Shown one piece after another: positions 1 through 6,350 of a stretch of DNA of 6,350 nucleotides. Every line of letters begins with the position of its first letter. The first letter of the stretch is position 1. The translations under genes were made by a program, and so were the position numbers. The notes under the pieces are model-generated. The model did no database searches, was not told the DNA's origin, and saw only the letters and a program-made list of their open reading frames with translations. This DNA comes from Ascidiaceihabitans sp. (GTDB lineage Bacteria; Pseudomonadota; Alphaproteobacteria; Rhodobacterales; Rhodobacteraceae), in contig JALZUL010000135.1 of the NCBI GenBank assembly GCA_023301665.1, positions 1-6,350 of the forward strand. The letters run 5' to 3'.

Positions 1-1900
1 AAAAAACAAGAAAAGACAACAAAGCCCCCAAATCGCGCACAGCCAGCTCGGCACCAACCTTCAATCGATCTGCTCCTGCAATCGGTATGTTTTGTTCCTT
101 ACAGGCGCGAATAAGTTCGCGAAACAATGCCGAACGGCGCTGCACCAAGATCAGGAAATCGCCGGCTTTGATCGGCCGTTTGATCGTGGTTCCGTTTGGC
201 CCATCGTCAGGAATAGTGTGTTTGTCATTGATCAGCGTCGCGATGGCCCTTGCAATTTGATCGGCAAGAACGACGGAATGGTGCTTTGAGCTGCGTCGAT
301 CAATCGGATCGTACCATTCGCGGTCATCGTCATCTTCTGATTTCTCAACAACAGGCCATAAATCCACCCGCCCCGGCAAATCAGACTTAAAGGCAATGTG
401 CTTTGAATCTTGCACAAACCCAGCTTGAGTACGGTTGTCAAAGGTCTGGTCCACCATCCGCAAAATCGCCGCGGATGAGCGAAACGAGAAATCCAAAGTC
501 GTTTCTTGAAACGGGGCATCAATCGCCGCGAACTTATCCTTGAATTCGGCCTGCATCCGGTCGAATTCACGCGGATCAGCCCCTTGGAACGAGTAGATCG
601 ATTGCTTTTTATCACCAACGACAAACAGGGTACGCTCGACCCCCTCGCGCGCACCCTCGCCACTGGAAAATTCCTCGGCCAACTTGCGAATAACATCCCA
701 TTGGTCTGGGCTGGTATCTTGTGCCTCATCGACAAGGATGTGATCGATGCCGCCATCGATGCGGAACAAGACCCACGCCGCCACCTTTTCATCGTTCAAT
801 AAGTGTCGCGCCTTGAGGATCAGATCGTCGAAATCAAGCCACCCGCGAACAAGTTTTGCTTGTTCATAGCGCGCAACGAAAACGCTAGCAAAGTTGTGCA
901 GAACTTTGGTGCGACGCGCTGATTGTAAGGCCAATCGTTTCTCGCGCGTGTCCTCAATGCGCAGCATAAACGCTTCGAGCTGCGGAAGCATTGCTTCTAT
1001 CTTGGCCTTTGTCGCTTTGGTCGGAAAAGACCCTAACTTGGCGGAAAAGGGATCTTTTGCACCCGAGCCAGTCAGAAAAACGCTTTCTAACGCGGGTAAA
1101 GATTGCAAAGAAAGTGTATCCAATTGCTTTAGCTTTTCCCCAGCTTTCGCGTCATTTCCACCCTTTGCCAACAATGTTGGTATGAGCTGATCTAGCAGCT
1201 CACGTTCCCCGCCTTGAAAGGCAAGAGCTTCGATAGCCCTCTCATCTAAATCGGGTTCTTGGTTGAAAAGAGATAGGCAATCTTCCCAAGTCAACGGATT
1301 TGCAAATGCTGCGCGATGCCCGACGATCTCTTGGGTCAAGCGCAAGAAATCTTCACCAGAGTATTGGTTGGCAAGGGCACGAACCAATCCGACTTCAGGT
1401 CCATCTGCCATTACATCGACGATTTCACCACGCAGCAAATCAGCCGCGCGTTCCTCGATTTCGGTAAATTGGGGGCTGACGTCCGCCTCAAGCGGAAACC
1501 GTCGCAACAACGAGGCACAAAATGAATGGATCGTTTGGATTTTTAGCCCACCCGGCGTCTCAATCGCGCGTGCAAAAAGTGTGCGCGCATCGCGCAGCTG
1601 ATTGCCATCGGGATTGTGCCGCACGCCTAATTCAGTCAGGGCCTTGCGCAAATCTGCATCGGGTAACATTGCCCAATCACCAAGGCGACGAAACAAGCGG
1701 TTCTGCATTTCGGACGCGGCGGCCTTGGTATAGGTCAAACACAAGATGTGTTGCGGTTGCACATCGTTCAAAAGCAATCGGGCCACGCGATCCGTCAAAA
1801 CACGCGTTTTGCCAGACCCAGCATTGGCTGCCAGCCAAGTAGAGGTTGTCGGATCGGCCGCTTCTAATTGGCGGCGCGTTGCATCATTTGGGGCGATCAT
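1..1900 (-). CDS. addA: AddA, helicase-nuclease subunit of the AddAB double-strand break repair complex (3' end cut by window edge)
   Basis: AddA is the UvrD/RecB-type 3'-5' helicase and nuclease subunit of AddAB, which unwinds and resects DNA double-strand ends in the cytoplasm to give RecA a 3' single strand. One open frame of 633 codons runs from ATG 1900-1898 off the left edge without a stop. Superfamily 1 helicase motifs appear in order: Q-motif glutamine near residue 11; Walker A A-N-A-G-S-G-K-T at 25-32; motif Ia L-T-Y-T-K-A-A-A at 55-62; Q-T-I-H-S-F at 122-127; D-F-D-D-L at 356-360; Walker B V-D-E-A-Q-D at 390-395; motif III V-G-D-K-K-Q-S-I-Y at 428-436; motif IV region D-F-S-F-R-S-S at 470-476. 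An acidic patch E-D-D-D-D lies at 522-526. AddA is usually about 1,100-1,200 residues, so the last helicase motifs and the C-terminal nuclease domain lie outside the window. The start overlaps the addB stop as ATGA and follows a GAGGA ribosome binding site. The frame is intact, with no sign of a frameshift. Confidence 0.95.
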   Translation of the reverse strand, partial: MIAPNDATRRQLEAADPTTSTWLAANAGSGKTRVLTDRVARLLLNDVQPQHILCLTYTKAAASEMQNRLFRRLGDWAMLPDADLRKALTELGVRHNPDGNQLRDARTLFARAIETPGGLKIQTIHSFCASLLRRFPLEADVSPQFTEIEERAADLLRGEIVDVMADGPEVGLVRALANQYSGEDFLRLTQEIVGHRAAFANPLTWEDCLSLFNQEPDLDERAIEALAFQGGERELLDQLIPTLLAKGGNDAKAGEKLKQLDTLSLQSLPALESVFLTGSGAKDPFSAKLGSFPTKATKAKIEAMLPQLEAFMLRIEDTREKRLALQSARRTKVLHNFASVFVARYEQAKLVRGWLDFDDLILKARHLLNDEKVAAWVLFRIDGGIDHILVDEAQDTSPDQWDVIRKLAEEFSSGEGAREGVERTLFVVGDKKQSIYSFQGADPREFDRMQAEFKDKFAAIDAPFQETTLDFSFRSSAAILRMVDQTFDNRTQAGFVQDSKHIAFKSDLPGRVDLWPVVEKSEDDDDREWYDPIDRRSSKHHSVVLADQIARAIATLINDKHTIPDDGPNGTTIKRPIKAGDFLILVQRRSALFRELIRACKEQNIPIAGADRLKVGAELAVRDLGALLSFLVF

Positions 1901-4854
1901 TTCAAATCCTCAGGCATGGGGCTGTCGGTGCCATCCCATTCGCCAAAACGTGCAAGATGATCGTAATCGCCGCGTTCACGTTCGCTTTGAATGGTGCGTT
2001 GTGAGGTGAAACCTTGCTCATCTGAAAGATAAGCGCGGATCAATTGGCTCAACTCATCCAGAACCTTGGCAGGCGGTTCTTTTTGCAAGGGCGCGCGGAC
2101 TTCAACAGGGTTACTGCCTAGGCCAATGAACACAGCCTCATCCACAACATTTACGCCAACGAGTTTGAAACTGCCTTGTTCCAGCATTGCGGCTTCGATC
2201 AACAATTGTTTGTCGAATTTTGCCTGTTGTTTTTCCGAAGGCGGCGCGCCGGTTTTGTAGTCAAAAATGGCGACGCTGTCAGGGCCTGTTTTATCGATCC
2301 GGTCTGCATATCCTGTCAGTGTAAATCCAAGCTGTGGCATGGTCATAACGCCCTTTGCTTGTTGTTCGAACGCAACGGGGGTGCTGCGCGATTGGCGCTC
2401 TGTTTCTCTGGCCACAAACCAATCCGCAACACGCGACAGTTTTGCCAACCAAAGGGCGCGGGTGGCAGGCCATGGCACTTCGCGTTCAAGCACATTTTCA
2501 GCAACAGACATCAAATGCGCCGCGGTCAAAAGGGTGGCATCTGCCACGATGTCTTTGACAAAAACTTCCATAACGGAGTGGATCAAGATCCCACGCATCG
2601 GTGCATCTGGGGATTGAACGATAGGGTTCAGCGCGCGCAATTTCAAAGTGTGCTTTGCGTAGACAGCGTAAGGATCGCGGATTAGTCGCTTGATCTCAGT
2701 TACAGAAAGGGCATGAGGGCGCGAAGCAAGGGGCGGACGGGGGGAGGGGCGATGCGCCTTTGAAACCATAACTGGTTCTTCAAGAACGCGCGCCATCGCT
2801 AACCATTGGTTGCCTCGTTCAATCATCCCTCTAAGCACTTCGGGACCCTTTTGCGCAGGTAAACCACCAAGCAAATTCTGCAACCGGTTTAACCAGCGCG
2901 AGGGCACGGTTTCAGCGTCATCCGAGCGGACAGATCGCGTGATCCAAACTTCTGAGGCAGCGATGGCTTGTTGAAAATCGTGGGCGGACAGTCCTATGCG
3001 CCGTTCAGGCAACAGCAAACCAGCTTGATTGCGCAGGGCGCGATTTAGCCATGGATCAGGTTTAGGTGCTTCGGGCCACGTACCCTCGTTTAGGCCACCC
3101 AAAATGACCAAATCAGCTCCCTGTACGCGGGCCTCTAAGGTGCCCCAGATCATAACGTTTGGATGTGGGGCATCGCGGTCGCGAACCTCTTCGCCTGACA
3201 AAAGCGCTCCCATTAGATCGACATAATCAGAGGCAGACATCTCGCCGCCATATTCCGCGTGATCACTCAGGTTTTGCATGACTGCTTTTGCGGTTTTGCC
3301 TGCAGCCTTTAACCAAAGTTCGCCTGTGCTTTCACCATCGGGGCCAGACGCCACTGCCTCTGCAATTTGAATATGCAAAGACACCCAGTCTTCTAAACTG
3401 CGCTCTCCTGCGTGATGGCGATCACAAAGAATATGACCAACCCATTCGGCCCAATCTGTAAGAGCGGTGGGCGGATCAAGTTTAGCAGCAGCCTTTTGTG
3501 CAAGGCGTGATAAGTTTTCCGCGGTCGGGTAGGGCAAGCCATCGCGACGAATGCGCAGCTCTAGTCGTTGGGTGTTAAGCTGATGCAAACCCCGATCGCC
3601 ACCGCTGTGGGTCATTGGGTGTTTGAGCAAGGTTAACAACGCTTCAGTGTCTAAGGGGCGGGAAAACAGCCCTCCGATGTGACGCAGAAACCGACCTGGC
3701 GGAGAAAGATGCAAAGGTGCGCCCGCACTGTCATCGGGCAGAATATCCCATCGATCAAGTGCTGCGGTGACTTGACGTGTTAGCATCCGGTCTGGCGTAA
3801 TCAACGCTGCTGTTTCACCGTTTTCAACGGCCTTTCGCAGGCGCATCGCGATAGCAAGGGCTTCGTCGCGCGGTGTTTCTGCCTGTATCAAAGTGACGCC
3901 TTCAAGCCCTTCATCTAGGCCTGTCAAAAGCGGTCCTTCTGACAGCCATGCATCGGTAACGGGGGCAGGGCGTAGGGCTAGGGAAACCAATTTGTTGCGG
4001 CTAGGCGCGGCGGGTGCTTCATCACCCCACTGCTCTACATCATCGGGTGTTTTTTCGAGCAGCTGCAGCAGTTTGTGAAACCGAAATTGTGGATGATCCT
4101 CGGATAACATAGCATCGGAAAGGCTGCTCCAAACGGGCGTTGGCATGTCGAAATCGAAGCCCGGCAAAATTACGGCACCCTGCGGCAATTTTGCGATGGC
4201 TTGCATTAATAGCAATGTCGTTCCACGCGAACCGGTTGAACCCGCCAAAATAATAGGATGCTGAGGGGGCGTTTCAGTCCAGCGCTCGATTAGCGTTTGT
4301 ACAATCAGTCGCTGGCGAGCCTCTGTGTCAGGGTTGTCGTGTGATTGATCGATGTATAATTGCGCGATGTTGATAAACGTCTTTGCCCGATCCCAATGGC
4401 CAGATTGATCGGTGACATCTAAGCCCGCAATGACGTCTGCCGAAACACCTTCGCCCTGCATTTCATCCATCAAAGTGGCGAGACTATCGGCCAAATCAAA
4501 AAGGGAGGCACGTGCCGCAAAGCTTTGTTCCTTCTCGAGCAAAGTTGCTACCAATTGAACCAATTCTAATCGGCGTTTGAGTGAGGAATTTGATTTAGGG
4601 ATATCAATACTGTCATGAAGGTCTTCGATATCCGACAGCATTCGAATACGTGGCAATAACAACGCCGGACCCGCATCAAAAAGATCACGCATACGACGAG
4701 CCATGCGGCGGGTGTTCACGATAATTTCTATCTGCGCCATTTCATGCGGCGGACGCGTTGCCATCCGTTTGGTGAGCTCACTCACCAATGCCTTTGGAAA
4801 ATCGACACCGTTAGGGATACCAAAAAGATGCGGTGCGTTTTCAGGGTCAAACAT
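1897..4854 (-). CDS. addB: AddB, helicase-like/nuclease subunit of AddAB, alphaproteobacterial type
   Basis: AddB partners AddA in end resection; in characterised AddAB it helps recognise the Chi-like signal and cuts one strand with its C-terminal nuclease. The predicted protein has 985 residues. A P-loop-like A-G-S-T-G-S-R-G-T-T lies at 204-213, without the Walker lysine. The AddB/RecC-type motif G-G-L-N-E-G-T-W-P is at 586-594. A RecB-family PD-(D/E)XK nuclease fills about 720-985: I-H-S with H759, A-D-R-I-D with D851, and D-Y-K-T-G with D865 and K867. The only cysteine I find is in L-C-D-R-H-H in the middle of the protein, so the four-cysteine iron-sulfur cluster of Bacillus AddB is absent. 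A longer frame opens at ATG 4902, but I chose ATG 4854: it has a GAGGA site 8 bases upstream, gives the expected M-F-D-P-E-N-A-P start, and cuts the overlap with the upstream gene from 56 to 8 bp. The stop overlaps addA by 4 bp. Confidence 0.95.
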   Translation of the reverse strand: MFDPENAPHLFGIPNGVDFPKALVSELTKRMATRPPHEMAQIEIIVNTRRMARRMRDLFDAGPALLLPRIRMLSDIEDLHDSIDIPKSNSSLKRRLELVQLVATLLEKEQSFAARASLFDLADSLATLMDEMQGEGVSADVIAGLDVTDQSGHWDRAKTFINIAQLYIDQSHDNPDTEARQRLIVQTLIERWTETPPQHPIILAGSTGSRGTTLLLMQAIAKLPQGAVILPGFDFDMPTPVWSSLSDAMLSEDHPQFRFHKLLQLLEKTPDDVEQWGDEAPAAPSRNKLVSLALRPAPVTDAWLSEGPLLTGLDEGLEGVTLIQAETPRDEALAIAMRLRKAVENGETAALITPDRMLTRQVTAALDRWDILPDDSAGAPLHLSPPGRFLRHIGGLFSRPLDTEALLTLLKHPMTHSGGDRGLHQLNTQRLELRIRRDGLPYPTAENLSRLAQKAAAKLDPPTALTDWAEWVGHILCDRHHAGERSLEDWVSLHIQIAEAVASGPDGESTGELWLKAAGKTAKAVMQNLSDHAEYGGEMSASDYVDLMGALLSGEEVRDRDAPHPNVMIWGTLEARVQGADLVILGGLNEGTWPEAPKPDPWLNRALRNQAGLLLPERRIGLSAHDFQQAIAASEVWITRSVRSDDAETVPSRWLNRLQNLLGGLPAQKGPEVLRGMIERGNQWLAMARVLEEPVMVSKAHRPSPRPPLASRPHALSVTEIKRLIRDPYAVYAKHTLKLRALNPIVQSPDAPMRGILIHSVMEVFVKDIVADATLLTAAHLMSVAENVLEREVPWPATRALWLAKLSRVADWFVARETERQSRSTPVAFEQQAKGVMTMPQLGFTLTGYADRIDKTGPDSVAIFDYKTGAPPSEKQQAKFDKQLLIEAAMLEQGSFKLVGVNVVDEAVFIGLGSNPVEVRAPLQKEPPAKVLDELSQLIRAYLSDEQGFTSQRTIQSERERGDYDHLARFGEWDGTDSPMPEDLK
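1907..1911 (-). promoter_or_regulatory. Ribosome binding site of addA
   Basis: Read on the minus strand the sequence is GAGGA, followed by six bases and then ATG at 1900-1898. It lies inside the last codons of addB. It supports this start for addA, and with the ATGA stop-start overlap it suggests coupled translation of the two subunits, which would suit a 1:1 complex. Confidence 0.75.
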
Positions 4855-5530
4855 CCAACATATCCTCGGCCAGCTTGACGCCGCCAGGGTGGCCGACATC
4901 ACACCATTGACCTGTGTAATTTAGGCCAAACAACCGCTGATCTTCGAGCATTCGATTCCACAGAACATTCAAAGAAAACGAGGTTTCGTCGATGGCGTCT
5001 AAACGATCCGTCTTGATGATTTGGACGCCGCCATAAACAGATCCCCCCCCACGTGACAAACGACCCTGAGCGTCAATTTCGAAATCCCCATTCCCTGAAT
5101 AACCGACCGTTTGCGAAACAGGAACACAGACCAAAAGCGCATCCATTTGATCAGGGTTCCAAGCATCAAGCGCCATTTGAACCGGATTGGGGCCTTTCCA
5201 GATCGCATCGGTGTTCATTGTTATGACAGGACCATCACCAAGCACAGGTAAAGCGTTGCGTAATCCGCCGCCAGTTTCCAAGATATCTGGGGTCTCGATG
5301 AGGGTTTGTACCTCCGAGCCCTCCAAATGCTGTACGAGCATGTCGGGCAGATAATGAAGGTTTGCAAGGATGGTTTCTGGTTGAACATCGCGTGCGATGT
5401 CTAACGCATGATCGATCAGAGCCTTCCCAGACACCTGAACCAATGGTTTTGGCTGATTGGCGGTCAAATGCTTCATACGCGTGCCAAAGCCCGCGGCAAA
5501 TAGCATTACAGATGTGGGACGGCTGCGCAT
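4847..5530 (-). CDS. murU: NDP-sugar nucleotidyltransferase, MurU-like (N-acetylmuramate 1-phosphate uridylyltransferase family)
   Basis: A complete 227-residue protein with a single nucleotidyltransferase domain (GT-A-like Rossmann fold). The signature L-F-A-A-G-F-G-T-R-M sits at 10-19, followed by Q-P-K-P-L at 26-30, which binds the nucleotide phosphates in this family. E-T-G-G-G-L at 85-90 and M-N-T-D-A at 105-109 follow; D108 is the expected metal ligand. W-C-D-V-G at 209-213 is the usual C-terminal motif. There is no left-handed beta-helix domain, so it is not GlmU, and the length matches Pseudomonas MurU. In that pathway the enzyme joins MurNAc 1-phosphate and UTP to give UDP-MurNAc, bypassing fosfomycin-sensitive MurA. 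The MurU assignment rests mainly on the AmgK-like kinase directly upstream; another sugar 1-phosphate is possible. It begins 25 bp inside the kinase gene. The ribosome binding site is weak (GAG 11 bases before ATG 5530). An alternative ATG at 5506, overlapping the kinase stop as TAATG, would trim the first beta strand and has no visible site. Confidence 0.8.
   Translation of the reverse strand: MRSRPTSVMLFAAGFGTRMKHLTANQPKPLVQVSGKALIDHALDIARDVQPETILANLHYLPDMLVQHLEGSEVQTLIETPDILETGGGLRNALPVLGDGPVITMNTDAIWKGPNPVQMALDAWNPDQMDALLVCVPVSQTVGYSGNGDFEIDAQGRLSRGGGSVYGGVQIIKTDRLDAIDETSFSLNVLWNRMLEDQRLFGLNYTGQWCDVGHPGGVKLAEDMLDV
4863..4867 (-). promoter_or_regulatory. Ribosome binding site of addB that decides its start
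   Basis: On the minus strand this reads GAGGA, with eight bases before ATG 4854-4852. It lies within the last codons of the nucleotidyltransferase gene. No comparable site was needed for the longer frame from 4902, whose first 16 residues do not look like an AddB N-terminus. It therefore fixes the addB start at 4854. Confidence 0.7.
5043..5050 (-). repeat. G8 homopolymer tract inside the nucleotidyltransferase gene
   Basis: Eight consecutive C on the plus strand, G8 on the coding strand, encode part of S-R-G-G-G-S in the MurU-like protein. The frame is intact with eight. A slip of one base here, in the cell or in sequencing, would truncate the enzyme and disturb the coupled translation of addB. 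Such a tract may be chance. Confidence 0.5.
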
Positions 5531-6350
5531 TTTGTTTTTAACTCATTTAGTATGTTTTGATCGGGGTAGGGCAGGTCATTCAAAATTTGTTCAGCAATTG
5601 GCGAAAGGGCCGGATGCTGCAGGTTAGTCTCTATGTGGCCCCATACCCGTGGAATAAGATCGACATAATGCGCTTTGCCATCGCGCATACATAACCGCGC
5701 AAAGACACCTAGAATCCGTAAGTTTCTTTGTGCGCCGAGCAGGGCGTATGCTGCATCAAAATCGTCTACATCTAGCTTGTTCTGTTCGATGTAACGTGCC
5801 TTCATCGCACCTTCGGTCGCGGCTGGTACATCGCGTCGCGCATCTTGTAAGATTGAAACCAAATCATAGGCTGGGTGCCCTGACATCGCATCTTGAAAAT
5901 CGAGCAAACCGACCCGCTGAACGCCGTCACGTTGAGGCATCCAAAGCAAGTTTTCAGCGTGGTAATCGCGTTGGATCAACACCTGTGGACCCTTGGAAAG
6001 AGGTGCCAAAAGGGCGTGAAACCTTGTATAAAACGTGTCTCTTTTACCGGTGTCTATTTCGCCCAAAGCGCCCAAAATGTACCATTCATAGGCTAAAGCA
6101 GCCATCTCGGACATGACGGCTGTTTCATAGGGCTCAAGCGCGGGGCACGGCGTTGCGTGAAGATGGGTTAAAACATCGACGGCAGCTTCATACAACGGAG
6201 TTTCTAAATCAGGCGAGCGTTCCAAAACACGCGCAAACAATTCGTCACCAAGGTCTTCCAAAATAAGAAAGCCGTTTTCTTCATCTTGTATTAGGATTTC
6301 AGGCGGGTTCAGGCCTATTTCATTTAAGTGCCGTGCGATGCGCACAAAGG
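5506..6350 (-). CDS. amgK: Aminoglycoside phosphotransferase-family sugar kinase, AmgK-like (5' end cut by window edge)
   Basis: A soluble kinase of the APH/choline kinase fold; 280 residues are visible before the TAA at 5508-5506. The family member AmgK phosphorylates MurNAc and GlcNAc at C1, giving the 1-phosphate used by MurU. Counting from the first whole codon in the window, G-F-L-I-L-E-D-L-G-D lies near residue 26 and is the hinge between lobes. The catalytic loop is R-D-Y-H-A-E-N with D128 and N133, and the metal-binding motif is L-D-F-Q-D-A with D150; the spacing and D-F-Q-D-A with the following G-H-P-A-Y-D-L match AmgK closely. The residue before R-D is Q where many relatives have H. 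The frame stays open to 6350; the GTG at 6345-6343 is an internal valine, not a start, because AmgK-type proteins are about 330-350 residues and roughly 50-60 N-terminal residues with the glycine-rich ATP loop are missing. The sugar substrate is inferred from the neighbouring nucleotidyltransferase. Confidence 0.82.
   Translation of the reverse strand, partial: FVRIARHLNEIGLNPPEILIQDEENGFLILEDLGDELFARVLERSPDLETPLYEAAVDVLTHLHATPCPALEPYETAVMSEMAALAYEWYILGALGEIDTGKRDTFYTRFHALLAPLSKGPQVLIQRDYHAENLLWMPQRDGVQRVGLLDFQDAMSGHPAYDLVSILQDARRDVPAATEGAMKARYIEQNKLDVDDFDAAYALLGAQRNLRILGVFARLCMRDGKAHYVDLIPRVWGHIETNLQHPALSPIAEQILNDLPYPDQNILNELKTKCAAVPHL

Larger units (their letters stand above)
1..6350 (-). 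other. Four-gene overlapping operon: cell-wall sugar salvage followed by DNA break repair
   Basis: All four genes point the same way and each overlaps the next (25, 8 and 4 bp), leaving no untranslated DNA in the window. No hairpin-plus-T-run terminator is seen at any junction. One long transcript entering from the right is the simplest reading. From general knowledge of alphaproteobacterial genomes, a tsaE-like gene often lies upstream and a thioredoxin gene downstream of addA; neither is visible here. A promoter inside a coding region cannot be excluded by eye. Confidence 0.7.

Noticed and set aside
232..792. Minus-strand open frame of 186 codons within the addA region
   Set aside because: It is in a different frame from addA, whose Walker B, motif III and motif IV are encoded by the same DNA; the translation is rich in R, S and P and lacks domain features.
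506..1842. Several overlapping plus-strand open frames opposite addA
   Set aside because: All are antisense to the continuous addA frame that carries ordered helicase motifs; they are composition shadows.
1..1900. addA as a pseudogene because no complete open frame is present
   Set aside because: I followed the frame from 1900 to position 2 without a stop or shift; it is incomplete only because the window ends.
2176..2685. Plus-strand open frame of 169 codons opposite addB
   Set aside because: It lies antisense to the conserved AddB nuclease domain, is rich in C, H and F with no recognisable motif, and has no gene-like context.
5730..6116. Plus-strand open frame of 128 codons opposite the kinase
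   Set aside because: It is antisense to the kinase catalytic loop and metal-binding motif and has no protein features.
6343..6345. GTG as the start of the phosphotransferase
   Set aside because: The frame continues to the window edge and the protein would lack its N-terminal lobe; this is an internal valine in a truncated gene.
1..6350. CRISPR, tRNA, mobile element, terminator or novel defence system
   Set aside because: No direct-repeat array, terminal inverted repeat, integrase or transposase, tRNA-like fold or hairpin with T-run was seen, and all DNA is accounted for by four overlapping conserved genes.

Overview
This window is a stretch of protein-coding DNA, all on the minus strand, from what looks like an alphaproteobacterium. 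A marine member of the Rhodobacteraceae/Roseobacter group is my best guess. The evidence is the protein sequences: AddA and AddB both have the alphaproteobacterial form (for example the AddA N-terminus with A-N-A-G-S-G-K-T and the AddB C-terminal E-R-G-D-Y-D-H-L-A-R-F-G-E-W). The base composition looks close to balanced by eye, which would be low for that family; I did not compute it.

In transcription order (right to left) there are four genes. First is a phosphotransferase resembling the anomeric sugar kinase AmgK (5506-6350, N-terminus cut by the window edge). Next is an NDP-sugar nucleotidyltransferase resembling MurU (4847-5530). Then come AddB (1897-4854) and AddA (1-1900, C-terminus cut by the window edge). 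Every junction overlaps: 25 bp, 8 bp and 4 bp. There is no intergenic space, so no room for terminators or dedicated promoters between genes, and the block reads as one translationally coupled operon. Good GAGGA Shine-Dalgarno sequences sit before addB and addA, inside the preceding genes.

The two halves do different jobs. The AmgK/MurU-like pair would recycle cell-wall amino sugars: the kinase makes a sugar 1-phosphate (MurNAc or GlcNAc in characterised homologues) and the nucleotidyltransferase makes the UDP-sugar. AddAB is the helicase-nuclease that processes DNA double-strand ends for RecA-dependent repair, replacing RecBCD. AddA supplies the active helicase motifs. AddB is a helicase-like scaffold with its own PD-(D/E)XK nuclease and, in this subfamily, no iron-sulfur cysteines.

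I see no RNA gene, mobile element, CRISPR array or new defence system. The region looks like ordinary conserved chromosome. Points for a second look are the overlapping junctions, the start-codon corrections for addB and the kinase, the single-cysteine AddB, its lysine-less P-loop-like motif, and a G8 tract inside the nucleotidyltransferase gene.
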